Part shown: one piece after another, positions 1 to 12,143 of the stretch
Numbering within the stretch: position 1 is the stretch's first letter
Layout: every line of letters begins with the position of its first letter
DNA from: Syncephalis plumigaleata
Taxonomy: Eukaryota > Zoopagomycota > Zoopagomycetes > Zoopagales > Piptocephalidaceae
Assembly (NCBI GenBank): GCA_025201365.1
Contig: JAIXMF010000006.1
Location: 806,001 to 870,000 of the forward strand
Direction of reading: 5' to 3'
DNA length: 64,000 nucleotides
The notes under the pieces: model-generated
Told to the model about the DNA's origin: nothing
Database searches by the model: none
What the model saw: the letters and a program-made list of their open reading frames with translations, nothing else
Translations under genes and position numbers: made by a program

Positions 1-728
1 CATACACTCATAGATCATTTACCTTTCATTAGATAGTGGATACAGTTGAATATCCATCATTAGGTCTAATATATGACTATATGCAATAAAGGGGGATTAG
101 TTACCGATCTACCATTAAATACTAATGGGCAACTATATTACTTTTTCTCCTTCTCCAGTTCACGGAACTGCGCATGTGCAGCGTTCACCTCATTCTGTAT
201 GTTATCTCGTCTCTAATATGGCATGGATATAGGACGATTATTCAACAGCGTGAGTATGACAGTCATCTAGGCCTGATCCAACACTTACACTGGCTAGAGC
301 ATAGAAACGATTCCGTAGACGATAGTATTTTTCTTTGTAAGTACGCATGACAAGAGTGGTTACAAGTGAATCTCCAACGGGAATAATCAGTAAGAAAAGA
401 AAGAAAAAGGAGAGTAAATAGAAGCAAGCGTAGTGGAGAATATACATAGATATATATATGTCTATCAATCAATCTATCTATCTATCTACACTAATCTTGT
501 ACAGGCTATATTATGATCATAATATTACTACTACTGCTACCATGAAATCTAAACCAGTATACACAAATAGCTTGCATTATACAGCACACACATCATAGAG
601 ACGATACAGCAATTATTCTTTTCGTTTATTATTATTATTATACGCCATTATTGACGCGTTTCTCGTTCATCATTATACTTGGTATGCATTATGTTGATTG
701 CTTTGTTTTCTGTTTTACGAGAAACTAT
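1..728. other. Intergenic, no supported gene
   Basis: No credible coding region is seen here. It contains a (TCTA)n tetranucleotide run near 461-487 and short AT-rich microsatellite stretches. The distal part is the 3' flank of the mL40 gene, which is transcribed leftward. Confidence 0.6.
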
Positions 729-1241
729 CTACTGCGTTGATGTTTTTGGCACAGGTGCCTTGTAGCTATAGTTCCAACCGGTGGTGGCGGGTGTATTGGT
801 GGGAGCGCGCATTTGACGTGGAAATACTAGACCATGCTCAAAGTTCGTGGCACCTCGATACAAGTACATACTCGTTCGCTTGAGTTCGTCGTGTGCCTCC
901 GCCATACGTTGTCGTTGTCGTTCTAACGCGCGATGTTGCTGTGACAAGTAGCGCTCTTGTTCCTGTAGCCATGCACGTTCAATAATCTCCTTGCGCGCCA
1001 CTTCCTCGGGCGTAGTAGTTTGCTGGCGAGCCGGTGTCTCAAAGAGCATTTGCTTCAGTTGTTGATTCCGTTGATCACCGCCTAGCGACGCTTCAATACC
1101 TTTCTTTGCCTTGGAAGCAGCTAATGCGGCAGCAGCGGCAGCAGCAGCAGCATTCTTCTTGATCGCGTAACCGCGACGAGGTACACCCAGTAGCGCAGTG
1201 GGACGACGTGCTACTGTTGACAGAATGCGCGACCGGATCAT
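729..1241 (-). CDS. Mitochondrial large ribosomal subunit protein mL40
   Basis: A single-exon ORF of 170 aa that probably encodes mL40 (yeast MRPL28), a structural protein of the mitochondrial large ribosomal subunit. The N-terminus is rich in Arg, Ser and Ala (MIRSRILSTVARR), as in a mitochondrial targeting sequence. An Ala run from GCAGCA repeats follows. The central part has the family's charged helix (IIERAWLQEQERYL and ERQRQRMAEAHDELKRTS). The C-terminus carries the diagnostic stretch FPRQMRAPTNTPATTGWNY, close to the FPRExRxPTDTPPRxGWxY of fungal mL40. The size suits the family. The start is the first ATG and the only one giving a plausible presequence. Confidence 0.9.
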   Translation of the reverse strand: MIRSRILSTVARRPTALLGVPRRGYAIKKNAAAAAAAAALAASKAKKGIEASLGGDQRNQQLKQMLFETPARQQTTTPEEVARKEIIERAWLQEQERYLSQQHRALERQRQRMAEAHDELKRTSMYLYRGATNFEHGLVFPRQMRAPTNTPATTGWNYSYKAPVPKTSTQ

Positions 1242-1376
1242 ACTAGCAATAAATATAGATAAACCAGAGAAAGGATAGTGAAAGTGTAATTTTAGACGAT
1301 AAAAAGAAAAAAGATCATTTAAACGTTTACATTTTCTATTGTTTACTAACTCAATGATTTATTAATAATGATTTAG

Positions 1377-2431
1377 CTATCGTTGATACAGAATATCATA
1401 GTGACCTGGACGATACAGTAGTATTACGGTATTCGGTTGACCGGCATCGGATGTTGACTCGGATTCTCTTCCGTCAAATGTGTGCACACTTACACGACTA
1501 TCATTAGCGGTGGAGTTGTCCAGATACACAACTTGCACTCTAGTTTGTAATGCTTTCGTAAGTGCGATAATGTGTATCTCCTCGGATTCACGTCCGAATG
1601 CCTCTACATTATGCGCGCAGTATTGCTCCATCGTTTGTCCAAATTCAATAAATGGCAAATAGTCGTCGGCATGCTTACGCAGATAAGCCGATGCAACCAT
1701 ACGAAAATGAACGACAACCGCATTACTGATGGAGCCTTGTTCTTCGAGCGTGCGTTTTAGAAGAGCAGTAACGGCATCTTGCTTGGTTGCGTATTCCGTC
1801 TTTACAATCTGATCGAATAACTCGAGGGTGGTATCGTAGAAGTCTTCCATGGCTATCCATTCGAATCCAGCATCCAAGAGTAATTGTTTCGAGGCAACCA
1901 ATGCATCACGCGTCGCCTGCTTAATAGTATTGTCACCTAGTAAAGCATTCTCAAACCATGCAAATGCAAATGCTATTATATACAATAGTTGTCAATATGG
2001 ATATATAGATATGTATGGAATGGAATCTATTGTGTTGTTATCATTCATAGTAGATTACCTCGAAAGAAACAATTTCCTATTTAACAGCACATCATTGTTA
2101 TTATTATCGCTCATGTAGCACATTTATTCTATGTAGACTACTAGCTTACCATCACCGCGACATCGTCTAAAACCACGATATTGTTGATCCAATTCCTATA
2201 ATAGCAATGTCATGTATTATAATTACAATAAACTATGATAGCATGCTGCTGACTTACATTGATCTTTGTACGATATACGGTTGATCCACGTTCGTATTCC
2301 TGTTGCAAAGCAGTCAAGGGTAGTTGTTCCCCTACAAGTGGATGGATATTGACTTCATTATCTTTAACTTGTTGTTCAAAGGCTAGAATCTGCTCATCTG
2401 TCACCTCCCTAGGCGGTGTTGACTCGGCCAT
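1377..2431 (-). CDS. Otubain-family deubiquitinase (OTUB1-like, peptidase C65)
   Basis: Four exons: 2431-2258, 2195-2150, 2076-2059 and 1972-1377, giving 277 aa, close to OTUB1 length. The N-terminal helix and PLVGEQLPLTALQQEYERG are typical of otubains. Exon 2 encodes YRGFRRCRGDG and exon 3, only 18 nt, encodes NCFFR, so the catalytic Asp-Gly-Asn-Cys motif spans that junction. Exon 4 resumes with AFAFAWFE. The catalytic His lies in PGHYDILY near the C-terminus. All introns have GT-AG ends and phases agree. The enzyme should cleave isopeptide-linked ubiquitin, and OTUB1 prefers Lys48 linkages, but no linkage preference can be read here. Divergent from TVP23 across about 310 bp. Confidence 0.93.
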
Positions 2432-2741
2432 ACTGTAGTAGTAGTAGTAGTAGTAGTAGCAGTAACAACCTATATAGCACTTGTCCTGAAATACAAGGAA
2501 TATATGTAGTATGTATACGATAGATAGTTAGATAAATAGTGAGATAAGGAGTGACGTTTGTTCAATGGTTAGTTATAATAAACGAAAGAAAGGCGAATTG
2601 GATTAAGCGGATCATCATCATCATCATCGTTAATTGATTGATCGCGTAAAGTCATAGTGTTTCGTCAACACACTTCTTTTTGTTCTCCTCGCTTTCACCA
2701 CACATTCCAGTTGTTCATCTTGGTAATAATTTCATATTATT

Positions 2742-3751
2742 ATGGTAAGTAGTTCAGTAGTTATTCTATCTCTATAGAAGATATACTGATGAACTATATA
2801 TATATATGTATATAACACGACTACGTATTGCAATATTCTAGGCTGCGTCTCAGTCTGACCAGCAAGGCTTATTGTCGGCCAGCGAGAATCCTTTTGCTAC
2901 ACTACCACCATCCAGTGGTAACTTGGGAGGAGGTGTGCCTCCTACTGGACGTATTGATACTGGAGGACAAGCAAACACTCTAGTACCACCAGGAACACCC
3001 GGTGAGAATATACTGCGACAGTCGAGGTATGCATTTCTATTGTATTTCATCGTATATCATAAAGCCATTAAACAAACAAACAAACAAACAAACACGCTGG
3101 TTACTTTATCCATTAATAGTCACCCGGTTGCTTTGATATTCCATGTACTATTTCGAGCGGCGGCACTTGCCATGTATCTACTAAGCGGTATATTTACAGA
3201 TGAATTCGTCTTTGTCTTTGTCGTTTGCGTTGTTCTACTCTCGTTCGACTTTTGGACCGTAAAGAACATCTCGGGTCGATTACTCGTCGGTCTACGCTGG
3301 TGGAATGATGTTCTCGAGGATGGCACCAGTACATGGGCATTCGAAAGTAAAGAGGTAAGCATGATAATGATGATGATGATGACAGGGCAACGCATTATGA
3401 TATAGCGAGCAACTTGCTTAACTCAGAAATGATGTGATATGACCATACTTGTAGCCTACACAAGGAGTTAATCCGATAGATTCCAAGATATTCTGGTATA
3501 CACTTTATGGCACACCCGTCGTATGGGGTTTCCTGGCACTTATCGCGGCCATTCGATTCCATTGGGGCTGGATGCTCGTACCGATTATTGCCGTTGCACT
3601 TAGTGCCGCCAATCTTATCGGATATCAACGATGCGAGAAGGATGCACAGCAACGATGGCGTTCATGGACGAGTGGTGTTCCCGCTTCCAGTGGTTTCATT
3701 AATAGTCTTGTACAGCGAGGTATCACCAGTTGGTTAACGCGTAGTGGTTAA
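2742..3751 (+). CDS. TVP23: Golgi membrane protein TVP23
   Basis: Four exons: 2742-2744, 2842-3026, 3120-3354 and 3455-3751, 239 aa in all. Exon 1 is only the ATG; the intron begins immediately with GTAAGT. After a Pro/Gly-rich cytosolic tail the protein has about four membrane segments: one starting [20 protein letters not shown], then [17 protein letters not shown], then [20 protein letters not shown], then [18 protein letters not shown]. The family motifs [20 protein letters not shown] and the Trp-rich loop before the third segment are present. TVP23 is a late-Golgi vesicle protein with a trafficking role whose biochemistry is undefined. All reading phases close. Confidence 0.93.
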
Positions 3752-3919
3752 TAAATAGCTTATAATAATAGTAGTAGCAGTATAATAATCATTGCTTCAA
3801 TTAGAGCTTATTTTCATAATTAGACCATTGTAAAAATAGTTACGCGTATTATTTATTCAGTTTTTTCTTTCCATTTATTTGTTATTTATTCATTTCCGTA
3901 GATAGTTTACTCATCAGCA

Positions 3920-6187
3920 ATGTCATCGCTAGACCCGACTGAATGGCAGTGGTTGACCATATTAAGCGAAACATTGCAACGACAACCGACAGCGAGCTTC
4001 TCATACGAACGTGTCATAAACATACTTGAACAATTGGCCAGTGTAGGTACTTGGAAGTATAAAGAGAAATGCGTCTTGTTAACTGTATAGATTTAGTTAC
4101 TAGAGAAGGAAAACACTGCTTATGATTGTGCGCGACATTATCCACAAGTAGCACCTGTACTCGCTGCACTAACCTCATGTCGAGCAATACTGTTACATCC
4201 ACGCATTGGCACACTATTTACTCGATGTTTAATGTTGTATTCGCGATATGGCATGTCAGATGATACATCACGGTATAAAAGAAGCGTATACTATACTATT
4301 TCTACATGAATGACTTATGATTTGTATTATAGAATGGCCAACGATTGGGGACGTGAACAGCTACGACATTGTAGCAGAATACTAGATACCAGTAACAACG
4401 ATGATAATGATCATCATCATAATGATACAATGGCAATAGTACAAGCATGTGCAAGTGGAACACGTCCATTTGTTTTAGCCACTGCTGAACACATGGCACA
4501 TTCCATTGGAGTAATGATGACGACAATGGAACAACAAATAGAAATCACCTTGGATAATCAAGTAAGTCCTAGAGTAACTAATACTACTACTGCTACTAGT
4601 ATTGCTAAACAACAGCAATAATATAGGAAAGACTATGGACATACATTGAAACATACTGTCTACCATTGTTAAGTATACCGGAGGCATATCCAATTATTGA
4701 GCAATTGCTATATTCAGTATGTAAACGACAGCCTAGATCATCATCTGGTATGTCTACCAACGAAACAAATGTAACACTATCCAATCGACTTGTAATGTGG
4801 TTAAGTATCGAGCATCTGGATATATTCTGTAAATTATCATTTCATTGTCAAAATACGTAAGTAATTTATATGATTATTAAAACATTTATTAATCTATAAT
4901 TGTCTTAGTGTATATTATTATTATCCCAATCTACTAAAAGAACAAGTAAGCTATACAACAATTGTATTGAACTCTCTTCTAACTACAATGGTTAAAGATG
5001 GCTAAATGTGCATCAGCACTTGTTGTATCCCCTTCATCATCATCATCATTGATGACCCTTACTCAACTTCGAGTATTATTGTCTCACTGGCCATTATGGT
5101 GTCTATGTCGGAAATATCCGAATCTACTCGAACAATCCATGCTTGTATGGTGTCAATTAGTCATTGAGTTTCCCGATTGGCAACTTGTTCGTATTGCTCG
5201 GTGTTGGATTCGCTTATCATTACTTGCACTGAAAGATCAATCGTCATCATCATCATGGATGAATAGTAAACAGCAACAACAACCCTTCGGTGAATTACTA
5301 ATGACATGTCAGTCATTAGCGATACAGCTACAGCGTATTGAACATATACGTAAGCACGGTGCTGGATACGTTGAACAAGAATTACATGACGAATTATTTG
5401 AAAAGATACGACAAGCACTGATAACGATACCAGCCATGGTATATGATCATTATCATCCTCCTCCTCCTCCTACTCTTGCAAACACGTTAGTATGGTTACT
5501 ACTAGGTGCCTGGCCTACTTGGCACATCACTAGTACAACAAGCGTAAATGATGGTTACACTCGTACAGTGGCATGGATGCTCGTACCAACGGGTATACCC
5601 ATGGCTGCGCCATCCAGTAATCTACAGGCAACGACACGTCAGCTTATTCGTGATGTTGCACAATTTGTTCAACGTAAGTATAGATTATCCGAATCCATAG
5701 GATAGTAATCAAGCAGATGACATCGCTGTAGTCATACTAACCATGATCATGATAATGATAATGATAGAGACTGCGGAACTAGATGGCCTCACAGGGTTCG
5801 CCTCTATCCTGGATGAAGCAACGCGCCGAGCACATCAAGTGCTAGCCAATCCGATATTAACCGAATGGACACTTGGTCAGTGTTACTCGCAAATGTCCAC
5901 GTATACAGGCAATAGGGTGGTGACACCACATTCTGATCGTCGGTCCACGTCATCAGTTCAACAACGATTGCAACATCCATTCATAGAGTAAGTGTATATA
6001 GATATCTACATTCATACATCATTCATACGGTAGAGTGTATATATTATAGTGGCAACTTTATGATTGCCTTGAACTAACACGTGGTGATAAAATTAGCCTA
6101 CTACAAGAAAAGGCCAAGAAACACAAGGCATCCAGGCTATTATTATCCATTGTATTGGCAGATGTACAGACATCCTTTGCTGAATGA
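3920..6187 (+). CDS. Unrecognised multi-exon, mainly helical protein
   Basis: Not recognised. Exons traced by frame and GT-AG signals are 3920-4042, 4097-4272, 4333-4561, 4627-4856, 4909-4945, 4998-5673, 5768-5987 and 6050 onward, about 560-610 aa. It is rich in Leu, Trp, Cys and amphipathic helices (LTQLRVLLSHWPLWCLCRKY, SMLVWCQLVIEFPDWQLV), resembling a HEAT/armadillo-like scaffold, with short Asp/His, Ser and Gln runs as loops. No signal peptide or certain membrane segment is seen. The last junction is uncertain. Strict phasing ends the protein at 6077, whereas the adjacent frame stays open to 6187 with plausible helical sequence (ISLLQEKAKKHKASRLLL). A vesicle-coat or DNA-repair scaffold is possible, but nothing in the sequence decides it. 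Confidence 0.7.
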
Positions 6188-7471
6188 ACATTGGTAAGAA
6201 TGGTGACATGGATACAGTAGTGGTCTACATTAAGCGATACCATTCATTCGTTCATTGGTAGAACATTGCTCTCTCTATAGGGAAGATAGTAGAAAGAGAG
6301 AGAAAAGGAAATGGCACTGGTTCATTGGTGTCTCGTTGAAATACACTGTTACTGATACGATGCTACACAAAGGGGTATCCAATAAAAGTTAACTTTCACA
6401 TGTGGATAAACGCGTGTATTCCTGTTTGGTTGGTATTCTCTCTAGGGTTATAAGGAAGGCGAGAAAATATTTGTGACTGTTTGGTGTTTTCAATGCTGTA
6501 ACAAGAGAGAGGAGAGCGAGGGACAAGGTGGATGCCATTTGTATCGCTCTCACCACTGTTACTTATCGGTATGGCTATTATCCATAGATGTGTGTGCGTG
6601 TGTGTGCGAGTGTGTGTATTTGTGACTCTCCTTGCCTATATTGCGTATTTGTATGAGTGTATTTGTGTATGAGCGTGTGTGTGTTCTACTATGGAATGGA
6701 TCCTATTATTCCGAGATGTAAGGCAAAAAGAAAAAAGAAGCAATGCCTTGTTAGAGTAGATGATAATAGGTCGGGCCTTGTTATCGCATTATTACTGATA
6801 TGCATGCTTATCATTACTGTATAAATAGTGTTCGCATTCGCGTATTTGAGCAAGTTGACTCGTTGCCGCCATTTTTGTTATAATTTATTGTTGGTTCTCT
6901 TTTTGTTACTACAAGTACTTGAGTATTTTCACTTCTATACGTATAATCCAAATAGTAACATTGATCGATCGTTTATTTGCTGGCCTAGTCGCGTATCGAA
7001 TCATTTTATTTTTGCGTATTATCGAAGCAAGCGAGTCTATACATCAATCTTACGAATTCTACTCTTAATCTCTTTCTATTAATTCTCTATTGACTATTGA
7101 TAAGAAAGATCTATACACCTATATACACACACACACGCACCTATACAAGCGGCAACTATTTCTTTCTTTTTCTTCTCTTCTATAGACAATAATAGTCATA
7201 ATAGTAATATCGCTGACGCTTATCAGAAGCCTGTGTATTCTATTGGACTTTTCTTGAATCGCCACGTTATTATCGTTATCTGGACAAGTGGAGCAAAAAC
7301 TGGTTGCCTCCTATTCTCCACAAAAAGTGGCCCCTACTGCAGTTACACCAAAAAAAACATAATAGCCTAGTAACGCGTAGTAGTGCCGCGTTTCATACAA
7401 GTCTACCCCTGCAGATTCTGTTACATTAAAGCGATTGTCGCTTGATTTTTTTTCGCGCGTGTGTGAACATC
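6188..7471. other. Intergenic, GT-rich and pyrimidine-rich tracts
   Basis: About 1.3 kb without a convincing gene. It holds GAGAGA and GTGTGT microsatellite-like tracts (about 6280-6310 and 6590-6680) and C/T-rich sequence towards the next gene, probably its promoter and 5' leader. An 84-codon open frame at 6828-7082 has no coding character that I trust. Confidence 0.5.
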
Positions 7472-8386
7472 ATGGTTGGCCCTCAGCGTAGCAGCAGTAG
7501 TACTAGTACTACTAGCAGAAGTAGCGGAAGTAGTAGTAGTAGTACTTGTCTCAAACAACTACTGGTACTTGGCTGTAAGGCAGCGTTGATGGTCCTGGGC
7601 GTATCAAGGGTCGAGGCAGCGATGGTGGGATCGGCCAAAATTACACCGCATGATTATATCGGATTGGGACCGGCACTACTTACTAATCCGCCCAGTTGCG
7701 GTATGCCGTATGCCACCCTAGACATCTCGCGTATTACCGCCGTGCAAGCAATGGACAAGAGTTTCGAATGCGGTACCTGTTTAAAGGTTTATAACACGCT
7801 CGAGACCGATCGATTCATCTATGTATTGGCGGTCGACACGGGTGGTCAAGGTCTCGACATTAGTATACCATCGTTCGATAAGTTATTCGGCCAAAAGACC
7901 GATCCTGCACCGGCCAGTTGGGCACCGACTGATTCATCCAATTGTAAGGATATATACCTGAAGAACCTACTACCAGAGAAAGTGGTCGCTACTGTAGAGA
8001 AAGCAGTGGATAAACTGCCCTATCCCATTAGTAAGTGTTTATTCAAAGAGAGAGGGAGAGGGAGAGGGAGAGAACATGTAGTGTCATGATAAGGTAACTA
8101 ATCAATCTATTTATTGTTATTGCTGTTGCTTTTGTTATTGGTATGTTTAGGCAAAGTACTTCATGGTAACAAAGATATCACTGTTCAATCGGTAGATGAG
8201 AATAATGACAACAAATCATCCGATACGAATGATGATAAACAACAAAAGGATCAAGCTAAACAGCAGTCAGCCACTTCTGCTGCTACTACTACTACCATTC
8301 ATCTATCAAATACCAACTATTTGATGGGTTCTATGCTGGCTACACCATTACTAAGTAGTGTATTCCTATTGTGGACACTACTCTAA
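7472..8386 (+). CDS. GPI-anchored RlpA/barwin-like double-psi beta-barrel protein
   Basis: Two exons, 7472-8030 and 8151-8386, encode 264 aa. A Ser/Thr-rich N-terminus precedes a hydrophobic segment (LLVLGCKAALMVLGVSRVEA) that probably acts as signal peptide. The next ~130 residues match the double-psi beta-barrel of RlpA, barwin and expansin-like proteins: ECGTCLKVYN, then VLAVDTGGQGLDISIPSFDK with the conserved Asp of the barrel active site. The end is a charged, Thr-rich linker and a hydrophobic tail (LMGSMLATPLLSSVFLLWTLL) typical of GPI attachment. A cell-wall role is likely from family and topology, but catalytic activity cannot be inferred. The start at 7472 is the first ATG of the frame. 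Confidence 0.85.
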
Positions 8387-8761
8387 TGGTCAACCTACGC
8401 GATATATATATATATATTATTCCTTTCTTCTTGTCCCTCCTTTTTCAATATCAATGACACCTTAATATACACGCCATTTCTCTCTCGCTTGCGTTTACTC
8501 ATTTTAGCCTAATAGAACATTCTCCTCTTCCTCTTCCTCTTTCTTCCTCTTTCTATTTCTTTCTCGTATATTGTACATGTACGCGTTCATGCATATCCCC
8601 GTCAGTTATGCGTAATGATTTATTTAATCAAGTATAATAATTATAATAAACCTAATAAATAATATAATCATAAATGATCAATTGGACTGAATAATCAATC
8701 AATTTTATCTTTCTTTTTTCCAACTAACCAATCTTTTGTTTTCTCTTTTAATGCTATTAAC
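8387..8761. other. Intergenic, AT- and CT-rich
   Basis: Short spacer holding the 3' flank of the GPI protein gene and the DPH2 promoter. AT repeats lie near 8404-8417 and a TTCCTC-rich tract near 8520-8565. No gene is seen. Confidence 0.5.
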
Positions 8762-9620
8762 ATGGAGTTAAACGGACCAGCAGGCTTCTCCGACGATGGT
8801 CGTGCAGTATTAGAACGAACTGTTGACGTTGATACTTCAACTGCACAACAACTAAGAAACGAGAGCATGAATGAGGATCAATTAGCTATAGCATATGAAA
8901 TTAAACAAACGGTGGCTTGTATTCTAGCCAACAACTATCAACGAGTAAGTAGTGACACTGTTGCATGTAATAATAGCGAGTAATCCTGAACAATACTGCT
9001 AGATTGCTCTTCAAATGCCCGATAGCATGTTATGTGATTCAGCCTGGGTGGCACGACAGTTACGCGAACAAACTGGTCGTAGTGTTTTTATCCTAGCCGA
9101 CACGTCATATGGCAGGTGAGTACAATGAATATGGAGATCGATACTCATCAATGTTAATGCTTATCATGATGATGCAATATAGTTGTTGTGTAGACGAGAT
9201 TGCCGCTCAACATATTGATGCAGATTTTATTGTTCATTATGGTCCTTCTTGTTTAAGCGCGTAAGTAATTATTAACAGTAATGATGCTGATAGATTAGCT
9301 GGTTAATCATTTCTATTAGAACACAACGATTACCTGTAATGTATGTATTTGGACGTGGACCAATAGACACTAAAGCATGTGCAATTGCATTCGATAAACT
9401 TTACAATGAACACTGTGACGATAATATTGTTATTGTAAGCGATGTCATTTATCAATATGCGATTGGTAAGTAATATATATCTATATATCTATATATCTAT
9501 ATTATATATATATGCTAATCTACGCTGTAAATAGAACATATTGTGACCGAGATACAACGTATTTCATCTAATTATACACATTTAATGGTGGCAACTGCTC
9601 TAACTGAATCACGACAAAAA

Positions 9621-9655
<35 letters not shown>

Positions 9656-11272
9656 ATTGGATACAAGTAACAGTACGAATGGTAATAATCAATGCTGTAC
9701 ATCAATCTCGGAAGGATGTTGTCAACAATCAACTGGATCATGTAATGCCAATGAATGTGGTAAACCCAATAGAATGAATGTAACGATAAATGAACAAGAC
9801 AAGCTGGATGATTTGCAGCATCATACATCACAGTTAACAGGACGTGAACTGGATCTACCATCAGGCGTAACCTTGAATGATTGTCGTATTTTCTATATTG
9901 GCGAGGAGAGTCGTACACTAACCAATCTACTAATGACACATAATAAGACACAGGTAAATGAATAGTTGAAAGTATAGTTGAATCAATTACTTACTTATAT
10001 ATATATATTCATATATATATAAGGTGCATAGCTTCGCACCAACAACCAATGCAGTACGACTTGAATCGGCCAGTGTAAATCGTGCATTAATGAAAAGGTG
10101 ATTATTATTACTATTGATGAAATAATCTAGTATACTCTTATTAACTTGTAATCATCTAGATATTATCTAGTACAAAAGGCCAAGGATGCCGAAGTCATTG
10201 GTATTGTAGCGGGTACACTAGGTGTTGGTAGGTCAATTATGAATGACAAATAGTTGAACATATCATTTATACATATATATATATATATATATATACACGT
10301 TATAGTATCTTACATGCAAGTGATTGAACATTTGAAACAAACAATCCGAAATGCCGGCAAAAAGTTCTACTTCTTCTCAGTTGGCAAATTAAATGTAGCC
10401 AAACTGGCCAACTTTCCCGAGATTGACGTGTTTGTCCTAGTTGCCTGTCCAGAGAATAGTCTAATTGATGGCAAGGTAAATGAATACTATTATTGATATC
10501 TAGCATAGCAGATTAGTAATAATATATAATGATTTCAATTAGGATTTCTATCAACCAGTGATTACACCATTTGAATTGGAATTAGCCCTTGTAAGGTAAG
10601 TAACAAGACATTGATTACATACAAGCATCAATAATCTCATTGAATAATACTAATTATACAATAGCGGTCGAGAATGGACAGGAGAGTTCACGGTCAATTT
10701 CAAAGAAATACTAGAAAGTAAGTAATTACACATTATTATTCATTATCATACATTACTAATCTATTACAATAGATGGTCATAATGATCAATTATCAGTAAA
10801 TGATACAAATGATACTTTACAAGATGAAGATGAAGATGATATACCACGATTCTCATTAGTATCAGGTCAATTGAAACACTCATCTAAATATACATTAGGT
10901 AATTGTTAATAGATTACATTCAATTTACTATTTTATTTACTCATTATTAAATGAATAGATGACAATAATCAAGATACTACAACGTCATCTGCATCTGCAT
11001 CACTTGATGATCAAATGTCAAGTCTTACACTACGTAATCAAAATAGTCAACTTACTACTTGGAAGAATAGTCCCGCTGGTAAGTTTAGCTAATTATTCCC
11101 TATTATCTAATTCAATAGATGAACTTACAATGTTCTATTAGCTAAATATCTAGCACAACGTCAATTCCAAGGATTAGAACAACGACTTGGTCAAGATGCA
11201 CCAGCTGAACTAGAAATTGGTCGTAGTGGTATTGCACGCGGCTATGCTAATGAGCCCAGTGATAATCAATAG
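8762..11272 (+). CDS. DPH2: Diphthamide biosynthesis protein 2 (DPH2)
   Basis: Thirteen exons with consistent GT-AG introns encode about 600 aa. DPH2 partners DPH1 in the iron-sulfur, radical-SAM first step of diphthamide formation on elongation factor 2. Diagnostic sequence includes [29 protein letters not shown] with the paired cysteines of the cluster region, [19 protein letters not shown] and [14 protein letters not shown] with a further conserved Cys. The C-terminus has the DPH2 signature [12 protein letters not shown] and [12 protein letters not shown]. Exon 5 carries a species-specific insertion: a Thr run from ACT repeats followed by a stretch with six cysteines (about 9618-9760). SmF lies 224 bp downstream on the same strand. 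Confidence 0.95.
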
Positions 11273-11496
11273 AATACACACACACTAGTAATAATAGTTG
11301 TGTAGATATTACATGATACGTAAACAGATAAACAAGTAAACAAACACTCCTTACTTTAACGTGTGTATTCATCTCTAATTCACTTTATCTAATTCATTCA
11401 TCTATTCATCCATCCATCCATCCATCCATTTAACCATTCCATTCATTTATTGTTGACTAAACATCTATTACAAGTGCATCTATAGTGTATTACAAT

Positions 11497-11970
11497 ATGT
11501 CTGGTGTAAGTAGATGAATAGAGATAGATAGAATGAGAGATTAGATGATTAATATTGATGACGTGTTTATTATTTGTATTATTAGTTTGTCCCGGTCAAT
11601 CCTAAACCTTACCTACAAGGACTCATCAATAAACCGGTGATGGTTAAACTCAAGTGGGGATTAGAATACGGTGGTCAGTTAATGTCGATAGATTCTTATA
11701 TGAATCTACAGGTATGTATATATAAGGGGATATAGATTGCGTATTAATAGTTGTATATATGAATATATATATATAAATATGATATAGTTGGCCAATACAG
11801 AAGAGTATAAGGATGGTGTATCTACAGGTACATTAGGCGAAGTATTGATTCGGTAAGTAATTGTTATAACATATAATAGATACTAGATACTAATGATATA
11901 CGTTGTTTACATTATTAGTTGCAATAATGTACTATACATTCGTGGTGTAGATGATGAAATGGAAACGTAA
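11497..11970 (+). CDS. Small nuclear ribonucleoprotein SmF
   Basis: Four exons, 11497-11505, 11586-11711, 11788-11852 and 11919-11970, encode 83 aa. Exon 1 encodes only Met-Ser-Gly. The protein is a nearly complete Sm fold matching Sm[39 protein letters not shown] (Sm1), then [29 protein letters not shown] (Sm2). SmF forms part of the heptameric Sm ring on U1, U2, U4 and U5 snRNAs. The length and the short acidic end are usual for the family. Confidence 0.96.
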
Positions 11971-12143
11971 TCAACGAGATGTCTGACATTCATTCATTTA
12001 TTTTACTATAAATAAAGCGTGTTAATACGCTAGTGTATGTTTATACAATCGGTAGCATTTTCTTTATCTTCTTCAATATACTATTCATATCATATATATA
12101 TATGTATATTTATAATACAATGAATACTCTAGTTATTAAGTAT

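Noticed and set aside
6828-7082. 84-codon plus-strand ORF with hydrophobic N-terminus
   Set aside because: Composition follows the local T-rich DNA, and no splice or promoter context supports it.
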